Of a DNA stretch of 64,000 nucleotides, positions 20,138 to 31,486 are shown piece by piece; position 1 is the first letter of the stretch, and every line of letters starts with the position of its first letter. The notes beneath the pieces are model-generated. The model did not search any database. It was given only the letters and a program-made list of their open reading frames with translations, and was not told the origin of the DNA. A program made the translations under genes and the position numbers. Source of the stretch: Lindgomyces ingoldianus (taxonomy: Eukaryota > Ascomycota > Dothideomycetes > Pleosporales > Lindgomycetaceae); assembly GCF_010093535.1 (NCBI RefSeq), contig NW_022985208.1, positions 2,953-66,952 of the forward strand, in the 5' to 3' direction.

Positions 20138-23100
20138 CAGCGTGGCCAACAGTCCGTAGTACGTAACGTAACTACGTGAACGTAGTAATCACGTGAGGCG
20201 TACAAAAGTAGTCAAAATGTGAGACGTAACTTTTGTACAGTGAATTGCTAAGTACGTACTGTAGTACAGGTCAGAGAGGTTATATTTTAGGAGATTTCCC
20301 TCCTATTTTTAGACCCTATTAGCTATTACATTAGAAGCTTTGTTTAAGGTTACATTTTAAAGTAATAATTAAATAAAACTCTGCGTTTTATAGCACAGTA
20401 GCCTAATTAGTGTGCTAAGTAGCCCTCTATAAAAATAGTTAACTTTTGCCCTAGAAAAGCTCTTTATCTTATTAATTATTATAATAAGCTAAATGTCTTA
20501 ATTTTTTTATTACAGTAGGTGTATAGCCTTATCTTAATCCTTCTGCTTATTAGAGTTATTTTAATAAGCTAAGGTGCTTTATTACACTAGCTTTTGTTAT
20601 CTTACTAAATTAAAGTTAGCTTTTTTAAAGTTGTTAGTGCTCTTAACTCTAACTTTAGCTCTAGGCAAAGATGTATCTTTTTATAATTTTCTAGTAGACG
20701 CGCACCTTAACTCTAGAGCCTTTTTTATAATAGAGTAGAACAATATTTAGCTAGAAAAGAAGAAGCTAGTGCTAGAAAAACTTAGCTATTAAGTAAAGCA
20801 CAAAAGTTAACTCTATAGCAATTATCCTATCTCCTAGGTCTAGCGTTATAAAGGGGATTTAGTGTATAAGAACAATAACAGCACTGTTCTTAAAGTGTAG
20901 CTTTATAAAAAATGTTACCTCTAAAGGCAACACAAAGCTGCAAAAATTATTAGTAGTTATAATTATATTATCTCTTATTTCTAAAAGAAGCATAAAATTA
21001 ATGCTAGTAAAGATCTTTTACCTAATAGCCTAAGGCTTTTTGCTAATTTTTTTAAAGCTGTAATAAAAGTAGCTAGATCTATAAAGATTATTTTTTATAA
21101 AGCTTAGTAAAAAAAAGCTTTTTAAGCTATAGTAATAAACTAGGTTATTTCTTAAAATTAAACTTTTAAAAATGCATCTTTAGCTAAAACTTATAAAGTA
21201 CTTACTTAGAACTGCGCTAACCTTTTTAATGCTATACTATCTTCCTACACTACGCTTTTAACCTATATCTAGAACAGTCTAGTGCGCTAGAAGCAAGAGA
21301 TTTAAATAATACTAAGATTAGCCTATAGTAAAATTATACTAAGTGTTAATATATAGACTTCTTTAAACTACTTATCCTGCCTAAAGGTAGTAGCTTATTT
21401 TTTTAGTATATACTAGTAAAACCTTAGCCTAGCTGCGTTAGCGTAAAAATTAAAACTACAACACTAACATCCTCTACACAGATGCTAACTACTAGCATAG
21501 AGACCTCCTTATTAGCTTTAATAATCTATACAGAGACTACACTAAAGAAAATTAAGCGCTAGAGATTATTAAAGTGCTTAAGAACTATAAAATTATGTTT
21601 AAATTCTATTACTATATTACTAATAATGCATTAAATAATAACATAAAAACTATTATAACTTTAGCTAAAAAGCTTTACTTACCTCTTACTACTAAATACT
21701 ATATCTGCTACGCTAGCTATATAATTTAAATTGTTGTTAAGGTAGTTATATACAGCTAAGAAGTCTCTACTTTTAAAAAAGCTCTAGCCTAAGCTGCTCT
21801 AGATAATTAATTTAAGCTATACTAACAGTAAGGTGTTATAAGTAAGTTGCATAACTTTATTAATATAGTGCTAGCATCTTATAAATAATAATTAGCCTTT
21901 ATAACTTTTTAGGCTTTACTCTTAGCTAATAATCCTTTTTAGAGTTTTAGCACCCTTAATCTTATCTAGGACAGTAGAGTACACTAGTATAGCATATATC
22001 TTATGCTTTTATGTTGCTATAAGTTAAAAGAGCTTATTAGTAAGTTTCTACATAAATAATAAAGTGCTAACATGTTAATAGCTGCTACCCTTTATAAAAC
22101 TATCTTTAAAGAAAAGTAAGAGGAGGTTAATTATTTTATTAAGTTTCTTTAGTCCTTTTACTTTATAATAAAAAGACTTAAGAGTAACAGTAAGTACAGC
22201 TTTATCTAGATAACTATAGTTAACCTCTAGCACCTGTATACAGAGCTTACAAAGATAGAGAAGGAGCTTAAGGGTAAAAGCAACAATTACTACCTTAAAA
22301 ATAGTGTTATGTTTAGGATCTAAAAGCTAACCTTATACTAAAAGAAGATTATTATAGATCTACTTATATTATACTACACTATTATAACTATTTTTAACTT
22401 CTAATTACAACTTATTTAGTTTAAAAACTACTAGTGTAAGCACTTAGCGTAGCATAAGTAAGCTAAGGCTTTAATAAAGGCAGTTTTTTAAGACTATATT
22501 AATAAAAAGATAGAAAGTAATAAGAAAAAAAAGGATTTATAACCTTACTAGCGTAAGCTCCCTAGTAGCAAGTATTATAATAAAGGCTATAAGTAAACTC
22601 TTTTTATTAACATAAGCCTTTTTATAAGCTTAAGGTTATACAAAAAACAGTAAAAAATAATAAAGCTTTAATAATACTATAATAGCTACATTAAAGACCT
22701 CTTTATAGCTAAAAAGAGATCTTTGCTGTTCTAATTACCTCTTACTTAGTAGCTTAAAGTTAGTTGTTACTTTTACTTTACACTTTTTAAAATTACTTTT
22801 AATTTCCTTTATATACCCTTAACAAGCTATAACTGTAAGAGAGCCTTCTCTAGAGGTAAAAGAATAGTTATAATTAATAGAAACTGCTTAGCAGGTTGTA
22901 TAATTAAGGCTCTATAGCTCTAAAAGAACTAGTTATGTTATAGGGCTATAGAGAGTAAATTAACTACTCTAGGGGACTTTATCTAGGCTAAAAAGCTTCT
23001 CCTAGAATAATTTTAACCTAGACTAACAAAACTTCTTGTAAAAAGTATAAAAGTATAAAGATTTTAAGAAGTTACTGTTATATTACGTACTTACTAATTA

Positions 23101-23193
23101 ATTCACTGCTTATGTACAAAAGTACTACTAAATTGAGAAGTTACTGGCAGAGAAAAGCTTAAACGTAACGTACTACGTACTGTTGGCCACGCT
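20138..23193 (+). mobile_element. hAT transposon, 3056 bp, heavily RIP-mutated
   Basis: Inverted ends of ~31 bp (CAGCGTGGCCAACAGT[C/A]CG..., two mismatches) are flanked by the 8-bp duplication ATCACACC. The interior is extremely AT-rich, with TAA/TAG in all frames and few CA or TG dinucleotides. Transposase traces remain on the + strand. Near 21625 TNNALNNN stands where hAT enzymes have DNASNND, differing only by G-to-A and C-to-T. About 80 bases on, CYASYII is where RCxGHxINL is expected. Dispersed KKK-rich and W-poor frames follow. The family is known from fungi (Restless-like elements). It has no coding capacity left and would act at most as a methylated or heterochromatic block. Confidence 0.92.
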
Positions 23194-23201
23194 GATCACA
23201 C
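23194..23201. repeat. Target-site duplication, right copy (ATCACACC)
   Basis: Matches 20130-20137 exactly and abuts the right inverted end of the large hAT element. Confidence 0.9.
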
Positions 23202-23857
23202 CCATTATTTCCTCGTCTGCTTCAGCCCGTGAGCGAAATGAGAAATAGCTCCCTAAAGGTAGGATTGTAGGTGTAGTCATAGGCTCTATTTTAGCCTACT
23301 CTCTTACTAGTGGGATGCTTCGGTGGTCCAAAAGCGGTGGGTTAAGAAAGGAAGGAGAGGCAGTTGATGAGTGGGATCATCCCCCACAAATCGAACCTGT
23401 GGAGGCAGATGGTGAGCGAAGGATTAGCGAGTTGGCGGCGGAGGAGGTGAGTGAGTCGAGAGACGACAGGTATATCGAAATTGGGGTGGCAAGTTGAGTG
23501 ATGGATCGTGGGAGAGTCCATGAATAGGTGGTTGCGGCAGATCCCACAGCTACTAAATATCACACTTTTACACGGCGCATACCTTCCACGTGCATCACTG
23601 GAGCCCGTTGTTACAGCCTAGTCACAGCCCAGTCAATGCCCTGCTGGAATAGCTATGCCACATGTGTTGTCGATAACACACACCAGGGAACGAATCAAAC
23701 TTACCGTTGAGCTCGGATGCGGCAATTCCACCCCAACCTATACCGCAGCTCCTGCACTACGCCGCAATTTACAATCTCACCTCAATTTCAATCAGCTTGG
23801 GTTTCTTGCACTTGTATTCCCTCTCTCGTTTATACTCAAATTTTGGAAATATTTTCA

Positions 23858-25922
23858 ATGGCCCTTCAATTCATTATAATGATTCAAGGTGTTTTTCTTC
23901 TTACTCTTTCATTCACACCTGCGATAAATGCTGCATGTCAACCCACTCCAATTTCGATACCGATACCAAAAACGCGTGGCCAGCCAGGTAGTAAAAGTCT
24001 ACGCGGTATAGAGATTGGAATTGGAAGAATCGGGTTGAAGAATACCACGCCAGCATTCAACTTCTCGTTCGTGCCAAGTGTGTATGTCCTTCTTGCCTTA
24101 TCTTACCACATAAGCACAAAGAATTGGAAGCCTTGTTTTAAGACCATCGCCGGCCTATTGGAATCCCAATTTTGCTATCCAGTCTAATAAGTCACTTCAT
24201 AAAACCCTTATGCAGGTGATATTACTGGCAAGTCGGCCATGTCATCGTGTTTAGAAAGGCCCTGTGGAATTACCCTTGCTTCTGCTTAACTTCGTCGCCA
24301 AATCCGAAGCTAACGATGAAGTAGATACTACAATCAAACCTGGGTTCACGGGGGCAATGAGAATCCCGATACAGGAAGGTTCGACGACACTCTTAACACG
24401 TTCCTAGGTGGACTATATAATCCCCTGATGACAACTACAAGCTCACAAGTCAGCACTCCATGGGGAGATGCTAATGAAACTGGAGTAGCGCCCGTGTGGG
24501 AAGAAGCAAATCTAACCAATCCATACCTGTGGGAAAGGGATATTTGGTACCCTGCAGGATTACCGTCTTTCAATTTCACCTTTGGTATTCCGATGGGCAG
24601 CGTCGAAGACGATTTTCCAACTGTTATGCAGGCCCAACTTGGACTAGGCAAGAACTCATCTTTTCTTGAATTCTTCAAAGGCGCGGGATATATCGGAGCA
24701 AGAGCGTATTCAGTCTTCTGGGGTCGACTGAATGGGCCAGCTGAGCAGCGGACTTCCGGCGCATTGATCCTCGGCGGATATGATAAATCATTCATAGACT
24801 CGTCCACTGGAACCCAGATCTCAGGGGAAATCATGCCAAGTGAACCCGGGGTCTTTGGGTGCAGCACAGGACTACAGCTGCCAATCAACGATCTGCAGCT
24901 CAACTGGAGAAACGGCACCAATACCAGCATAATCAAGGGGTCATCCCTAGGTAGCTTGGTGATATGTTTAGAGCCTAGCTTTCCCGGGCTTATGTCACTT
25001 CCACACTCTCATTGGGATGCGTTCAAGAAATTAGCGGGTGGGAAGGCTCTCGAAGGGGACGAGGGCAGAAGCACTTTCATGATCAATCCTGGGACGATGA
25101 TGTTCGAGAAGGAAAATATGTGTGTCCTTTCTTTAGTTATCTACATGTTGCCACAGGCTAAACGGTCCCTCTAGATACGACGGCGATCTGACAATTGAGA
25201 TGTTTGATGACGTTAGATTCCGGATTCCAAACACAGACCTCGTCGTCCCGCCCGCGTACATCTCAAGCAATGGCACAATTATCGCCAACTCCTCAATCCG
25301 TAATATTGTCATTAAAGGCCTTGATGAAGGCAGAAATGACGCGCTGATGCTGGGAAAAACATTCTTGTCGAGTGCGTACTTGTTGGTAAACCACGACAAA
25401 AACAGCTTCACACTGTGGGCCGCTTTAACAAGCGCTAATGGCGACGGGATTCGCTCCAATGGATCTTTAGTCGCTGTGGCATCGAATGGAAACGAGACAA
25501 CTGAGTTTTGTGAAGGCAGTTTTGGCGGAAATAGCAATCCGACGACGTCATCTTTGCCTTTCCCTTCCTCATCTTCGGATCTTGGAAGGGACGGAAAGGA
25601 GCTCTCCAAAGGCAGCATTGCAGGGATAGCTATAGGATCTGCAATTGCGTTTGCCTTGGTCGCCGGTATCGCATGGAAGCTTTGGCGCACGAAACGGAAC
25701 GGATCGAGAAAGAATAGGGAAGTGGTTTATGAATGGGACCAAGGTCCAAGCCCATCAAAGTACGCTAGTCATGCTCCACCATTAGAACTGGTGGAGATGG
25801 GTACTGAGCAAAGTGTCAGCGAGCTGGTGGCGGAAGAAAGGGTGAGTGAGTTAGCGGTGGAAGAAAGGGTTAGTGAGCAGCGAGATGATGATGATCACGT
25901 AGTAGTAGGGCTTGCATGTTGA
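23858..25922 (+). CDS. Pepsin-fold type I membrane protein, copy B (intact)
   Basis: Exons 23858-24081, 24325-25119 and 25157-25922 give 594 aa. The 243-bp intron has GTATGT and a CTAAC branch site; the second is only 37 bp. Signal peptide is residues 1-25 (MALQFIIMIQGVFLLTLSFT...). The ectodomain has A1-peptidase landmarks (GIEIGIG, SGALILGGYD, RFRIPNTDLVVPPAY, LLVNHDKNSFTLW), but where pepsins have the first catalytic DTGS the sequence is FVPSVYYNQTW. It is probably a non-catalytic pepsin-like receptor or sensor. Many N-x-S/T sites are present. One TM helix at about 493-514 is followed by an 80-residue acidic tail with a repeated EERVSEL unit. It lies between decayed paralogues A and C, all on +. 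Function unknown; surface location is inferred. Confidence 0.8.
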
Positions 25923-26290
25923 GCTAAGATGAATCCTGACAAATAATGTTAATGTGAGGATGCAAATTGCCGTGATCTGAAGCAGGCTTTGCGCCATCTA
26001 CGGCATGGTATCACATAACATGGAGTATAACTAGAGTAAAGCCATTCTATTAAAATCCTTTTAGAGTTATTAAGATTCTATAGAGAGGTAGACTACTGTC
26101 CCAGATTATCCTTATCAGGTGAGGTTTGTACCTTCTTTGGTCACCGTAGCGCCCACGGTACCAGGTATTGTCGCAGGCATGTTTGGCTACGCCACACTCT
26201 CTGTCCACTATTAGACAGGTGAGAAAATCATATCCAGTAACCGAGCTCGCATGGACAAGTTTTAGTCCCGAAGTGATAGTTGGCAAATCA
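25923..26290. other. Spacer between copies B and C
   Basis: No gene on +. The minus strand carries an open frame 26050-26514 (154 codons) without a recognisable domain that overlaps copy C's 5' end, so it is probably chance. Confidence 0.35.
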
Positions 26291-28130
26291 ATGCTAGGCT
26301 TGGCTGCAGGTTCCATGTACTGCGCCGCATTCAACGGTTTCATCTCGATATCTGATTTCGATCCTGATATCTCATGACACTCGTCATTCGGGTAGTAAAG
26401 GTGTAAGAGGCATTCATGTTGGGTTGGAGCGGATAATGAGTAAAAGCCGATTAGATTAGTACTAGTCTTCAAAATTTCCTTCCTTCCCAGTGTGTAAGTG
26501 TCATCCCTACTCATTCAATCAAGACCTGATGACCAACACTTTTCTTTACGAGGCAATTCAGTTGCTTACCGGCCTTCCAGAAATACATGCGTTCAAGGAG
26601 CGGAATCGTGCCGAAACCGACTATCGGATTCAGGACACGCTATTTCTGAATCTTTAGCCCCCTTCCCATCAGTTTCACTTTTGGAATTCCTGGTGCAAGA
26701 GGCACAAGGTTTAACCTCCTGCCAAGCACAGCAGAAGATTATACATAGGTGGGTAAAATACACGAGCGACAATCCCATCTAGTGATATATATGACGATCA
26801 TGATATATTTCCCAAGCACAATTAAAGCTTGGGGGTAGCTTGTGCATTTCTTCAGTTCCTTAAAGAGATATAACAACAAGAGCATACTCCATCTTCTTGG
26901 GCCGGCCTAATGGTCTCCTGGAGGGACCTCGTTGATGGATCATTAATCTTGGGTGGTTTCGACGAATCAATTATCGAAAATATTGCCATAAATCTGACGG
27001 CACCCCTTCCTCCCACGAACGTTGGTTCTTTGGGTTGTAACACAGGCATTGTTGTCGCAGTTCGCAATGTACTGCTAAATTGGCCCGATGGCAACGTCGA
27101 AAGCATTTTCCGGGACCGGAATGGAAAATTGCAACAATATGGAGTTTGCATCATCCCTGGCTTCTTGGGTGCAATATCTCTTCCTAGCTCGTATTGAGAC
27201 GTAGGCAAAACAGCGCTGCGCGGAACATCCACCAGAATAATAGTGTGGAAAATCCCTTTATAGGGCTAAATTTCGGAGCTCCTATATATGATGCGGCAAG
27301 TTTATGAGTCTGACACCCTCTTTTCCCAACCGGCCACATTCTTGATCTATTTGTCTGTCTAGACATACGTCTTCCGTTCTTCCATTCATTGCAGCGTGGG
27401 CAACAATGAGTGTCCCTAATGCATCGTATTGGCCCTAGAGACCCCACCATCATCATTGAAAGTTGCTTGGATACTCGTTTATTGAGCTTCCGAATTTTTA
27501 ATAGCCAGTTTGTGGTCCCAGATTCATACATTAATAGTAGTGGAAACATCATCTCAAATGTCGGCAAGAATATCCCCATATATGGCTTTCCGAGCAATAG
27601 AAGCGATGTCCTAATCCTGGGACGGCATTTTCTTGCCACTGCATATCTATTGGTAAATCACGATGAAAGCGTCTTTATAATATGGCCTGTATCGAATAAA
27701 GTAAGATTGGGTGATAAATGGTATGGGACAAGGGTCACTAACGAGAAACGCGTGGTCACGAGTGAGTTCTGTCCAAACAAAGATGTCGGGAGACTGAATA
27801 CTTATGATTCATCTTTTCTTTTCCGTCCTCCTTCGGTATAAAGCTCTCTGCTGGTTCTAAGGCTGGCATCGGGGATGATGCTGTGGCTTGTTCTGCTCTT
27901 TCTGTAAGCACTGCTTAGAGTAGTAGGAACCGTTGCAATACCAACGAAATCTAGTATGAATGGGACAAGGGTCCGAACCCCCTTAATGTATACCGACTGA
28001 GTGGAGTAGAAGGAGCCCGTAGAGATCGGAACTGAGCCTAAAGTTTCCAAGTTCGGGTTACGGGAAAGAGTTGGTCAGCTGGCGGGAGTCGTGGGACACG
28101 ATGATCATGGGATATCAAGCAACAAGGCGA
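26290..28130 (+). pseudogene. Pepsin-fold membrane protein, copy C: decayed
   Basis: Pieces appear in the order of copy B. Near 26387 GSKGVRGIHVGLERI matches exon 1. FKISFLPSV then a GTAAGT donor (26494) sits exactly where copy B has its first intron. ISFTFGIPGARG follows near 26670. At 26910-27197 are SLILGGFDESII and LNWPDGNVESIF. The 27410-27841 frame has FRIFNSQFVVPDSYI and TAYLLVNHDESVFIIW. Near 27955 YEWDKGPNPL matches the cytoplasmic tail. Frameshifts and stops separate all of them, so it is a pseudogene. The shared intron position and order show a tandem duplication with copies A and B. Confidence 0.75.
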
Positions 28131-28175
28131 GGAAAGAGGACTTAGAAAACCACAACTGTACGTGTTTATAATAAG

Positions 28176-29400
28176 CTAGGGAAAAGGAACTACCCATCTA
28201 TCGTCGCTCTTCCTCCAGCCTACCAAACCCCCCCAAACCGCCGTCTCAAACGTCGGACTCAATGCCTGCGTGGTTTCATCCGCCCATGACATAACCGGCG
28301 TCGCGAACATCGGCGCCAACCTCCTCTCCCTATTCACACTCCAGAGTAAGTTCGGCATCCCGCTCCACGTCAGCGTCCCTTTCGGCTGGAAATAGTCTTC
28401 TCGGTCTATATTCTCCATAACCAACAGCCCGCTAAGACAGTGGCTACGAACTACGCCTTCCGAATTTATACAAATCATGGGACAATATGTCTGTTTGTGT
28501 TTGGTGTACAGTTCTTTGAGTGCGGGCCTATTTTCAGGGAATTGGGTTTGAACATAAGGTCCACGGTGTACCTTTTTTAGGAGGACAGGGGAGTCTTTGA
28601 GAAGGCCTGCGAGAGGGCGTGTGTAGTCTGGAACGCTGGAAGAAAGCCCGCTCCCCCAGCTTCGGACGCCAGATCAGGGAAGATCGGTTCGGGCCTTCCG
28701 CGAGGGTTCCGTCGTCTTGTCTCGTGCTCAAGGGTACCTGCTTCGCTCGGACGTGGGGTTTGAGCGGAGGTGGAATGTTATATCTTTCATACCTAGCGGG
28801 GTTGAGATGTTGTCCTCGACGAACTTCTGAAGAGTTGTGCTGCTGAGCCGTGTAACTAGAAGCTAGGCTTAGTTAAGCCCCGTTCCATACATCCAGCTCT
28901 CTCCCGCGTTGAAGGTACGAGGGACAGTGTAATCCTTTGCGACCATGTCGCTCGTTGAGAAATATGGTGTTTCGCCACGGTATTGCCGCCATAAGGTTAA
29001 GGTGAGGTCTAGTAGATCGTACACAGCCCTTGAGGAATGAGTGATGAGATGACGGAGAGTTACAGGGTTCTTCGCTATACGGAACTCGAGCTTGTCATCC
29101 TCTTTGGGCTCGTTGATGGACTGAGATGTAAGTTCTGGCAGATGGGAATCAAGAGGGTCGTCGAGACCAATGGGCTGGTGCTTGACGCATTAGAGAGCGG
29201 TGATTGAGGAAATGTGCCTGATATAGTAGGCCATGAAGTAGGTCTTATTGGACTTCAATCGTTCAGCATTCTCGGTCACGCCGTTGAAGCCTTTCATGTT
29301 TCTATATACGTAGTTTCCTATATATTGTGTGAGTGAGGTGATGAAAAGGAAGCAGAGGCATACCAACAACACCTAGGGTGGTCCCGAATTTCTCCATGCT
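28176..29400 (-). pseudogene. Broken minus-strand gene of unknown family
   Basis: The minus strand has a series of protein-like pieces in different frames. At 29190-29372 a hydrophobic start (LLVCLCFLFITSL) leads to KSNKTYFMAYYIRHI. At 28534-28731 there is WRPKLGERAFFQRSR. At 28176-28478 an open frame has GVVRSHCLSGLLVMENIDRE and LTWSGMPNLLWSVNRERRLA. The last part has a conserved look (aromatic residues, WxxD). Frames do not join by plausible introns everywhere. It might be an enzyme gene that has decayed, but I could not assign a family. Confidence 0.35.
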
Positions 29401-29927
29401 TGGCACACACGTGATCCTATTCTTTGTTCTTGTTTCACCGTTCAAAACCCTTTCTAGCCCAAGAGAAAAGGCTAACTATGTAAAAGTATCGAAGCCGATC
29501 CAACCCAGATAGTTCGTTTAAATGGTCAACAATGTTTCTTAAGTACCCCGACCCAGTTGTGTACCTCGCTACCTAGTTGTTTTAAAGTATTTCGTCCGAG
29601 GGAGCGAGATTTGTAATCCCAGGCCCCACATGCATTCATCAGCACCTATGAAGCAACCTATGTCTAACCGCACTACGCGTATGCTTTGTGCATTGATATT
29701 CGATACCAAAAATGTATGCTAATGAAGGGTATCAAGCTAAGCAAATGGTGGGCGGGTTTTGCTGAGTACTTGGCGATGGACTTTTTCTTGCATGACCCCA
29801 ACAATTGCCCAGTGTTGGAACGTGGAGTCGATTTGAGTATACGTGACCCAACACGTGGGTAAATGTTAACATATGGTGGTTGCTCTTACAGAGCGCTTGC
29901 TCTCGCCCTAGGTCTTGTCGGCAAAGA

Positions 29928-30788
29928 CTATGACGAGTGGCTTGCCGAGCTCCTGAACTCAGCTTGCCTCTCAGAAATAACCTCGAAAATTGTCTTGCCG
30001 TGGTGGAGAGATGATGTCATTCGGAAGGGTTGGATTAGGGTTGACTCTTGAGTTCGTCCAAGATCTAGGTCCATGAATGATGGGTCATGTGAATCGCTCG
30101 CAGAGAATGGCTCGGGACGGGGCGCTGTCTCGTGATCGGAGGATACTTCTGTAGTGGGCGCTTTCCCTTCATAGCCTGCTCGTCTTCGATCGTTCTTGAT
30201 TTGGAGTAACCTCAACTCAGGCCTGACACAAGAGCTGTGTATCACAACATCGTATGATTCCCATAGCCGACGTAGTTGAGCTCCGATGTCATCTTTCTGA
30301 TCCAATGCACCATCCTTCAATGCAACTTGGAGCAGCTCCTCGACATCTGTGGAAAGATCTGACAGAACCTGAAGCAGATCGTCGCATCTTTGGTTAACAG
30401 ATGCAGCCGCGCTCTCTTTCCGTTTCTGGTATGTCCGTTGCGCATTGCGCACTTGAGCTCGGCGTTTCTGTGAATAGTGAATTTGTACGTTCTGACGACG
30501 GAATAAAAGACTGACCTCAACAGCGCTCTGGTCGCGTGCCTTGGATACTCGTGGTCTTCCCCTTCCTCGTCGCTCAAGTGCAAGCCCTGCTTCAGAAGCT
30601 GCAGAGGGGTCCTGGCTCGATGGATTCGAATTTGGATCTTCAACGTTGGCAATGGGTTCTAGCCAGTGCCCGTATCCAGCTTCAAGACCTTGCTCAACCA
30701 TGTCTTCCGCATTTAATTCATTCAAGGTCCTGCCGTTACTGTCGCCTGAAGGCATCGTGGATAGCTCTTTAATATGCCCCACTTGCAT
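29928..30788 (-). CDS. Fungal bZIP transcription factor
   Basis: The minus frame gives 270 aa if the 48-bp stretch 30468-30515 is an intron. That stretch has GTCAGT..TTCACAG ends and no stop codon, so it can also be read through as 16 extra residues. Removing it joins KARDQSAVE to the basic region KRRAQVRNAQRTYQKRKE (residues 92-109) with N99..R107 in the N-x7-R pattern of bZIP DNA contacts. A GRGRPR AT-hook-like patch lies before it. Heptad leucines follow (DLLQVLSDLSTDVEELLQVAL). The C-terminal half (LRRLWESYDVV...) resembles fungal bZIP regulators. Exons: 30516-30788 and 29928-30467. Targets unknown; it stands near the GH43 gene, on the opposite strand. Confidence 0.8.
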   Translation of the reverse strand: MQVGHIKELSTMPSGDSNGRTLNELNAEDMVEQGLEAGYGHWLEPIANVEDPNSNPSSQDPSAASEAGLALERRGRGRPRVSKARDQSAVEVSLLFRRQNVQIHYSQKRRAQVRNAQRTYQKRKESAAASVNQRCDDLLQVLSDLSTDVEELLQVALKDGALDQKDDIGAQLRRLWESYDVVIHSSCVRPELRLLQIKNDRRRAGYEGKAPTTEVSSDHETAPRPEPFSASDSHDPSFMDLDLGRTQESTLIQPFRMTSSLHHGKTIFEVISERQAEFRSSASHSS

Positions 30789-31486
30789 CGGCTGAGCCTC
30801 GAATCCTGCGGAATGTCTTTCCGATTGCTTCCCTTACGTTTTTCCCAATAGTATTGGATGTGGATTTGATAGAAACGCCAGGCCGGGTGGAAGATGCATG
30901 ATCAGAAATCAAAGTGGCGGACGAGATTTGGTCCGCTCTGACTTCTCCCTTAGTCAGCACTGTTTCTCACAACTCTCCTCAATCCCTCTCCTTCCCGTCA
31001 TCGGTCAACCATAAGTGGCAAACACCTACGAAACCTCATTGAGGAACCCATTCTCACGACATCTGGTAATGCTCCGAGATACCGTGACTTTCAACCCCTC
31101 CCTGTCAATCCGGGATAATTATCCCACAGCTGCACCAATCGGCGAACACGATTCCCCCAACGTCATAAATTATGGATTGGAGAAAACCGATCTACCCCGG
31201 ATTTTCCTTATTAGCCATGCCTTCTTTCATATCGCGGCCCGCGAATAGGGAACGACAGCCATAGTTGGGTCTACTAGCACCATAAGATTCTCTAGGTTCA
31301 ACAACATAAAGCTCCGGATCTCCTTTACAGTACAAGACAAGGGGTTTTGTACTTGCCGATGTATCATATACGGAGGACAAATATCTGATGCCCCATACGC
31401 CAACTGGCTGAACCGTTGAATCCATATTTGGCACACACGTCTTCAATATTCGCCTAGGTTGCGCAAGGCCGGAGAACGCTATCAAG
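30789..31486. other. Divergent intergenic region between bZIP and GH43 genes
   Basis: A ~700-bp region separates the two divergent starts. It has no supported gene and probably contains promoters for both directions. A TATA-like box is not clear on either side. Confidence 0.35.

Larger units (their letters stand above)
19939..23497 (+). pseudogene. Pepsin-fold membrane protein, copy A: deleted and split by hAT
   Basis: Left part (19939-20137) reads NTACQPRPI ... LGQPDTQRLLRIDIEVGA ... PLFN, aligning with exon 1 of copy B (NAACQPTPI ... GQPGSKSLRGIEIGIG ... PAFN). The ATG is lost (TTG in its place). Right part (23194-23497) carries the TM helix and tail (KGRIVGVVIGSILAYSLTSG; ERRISELAAEEVSESRDD). 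Joining the flanks with one copy of the duplicated ATCACACC gives an open frame (SFIPSITPIISSSASARERN) up to a TAG before LPKG. The central ectodomain is absent, so a deletion preceded the insertion, and a one-base shift lies near PLFN. Not functional. Confidence 0.75.

Noticed and set aside
20138..23193. LTR retrotransposon
   Set aside because: Ends are inverted, not direct, and the 8-bp duplication with CAG termini fits hAT.
24346..24936. Minus frame of 196 codons
   Set aside because: Lies opposite the well-supported ectodomain exon of copy B.
25133..25690. Minus frame of 185 codons
   Set aside because: Opposite copy B exon 3; no independent support.
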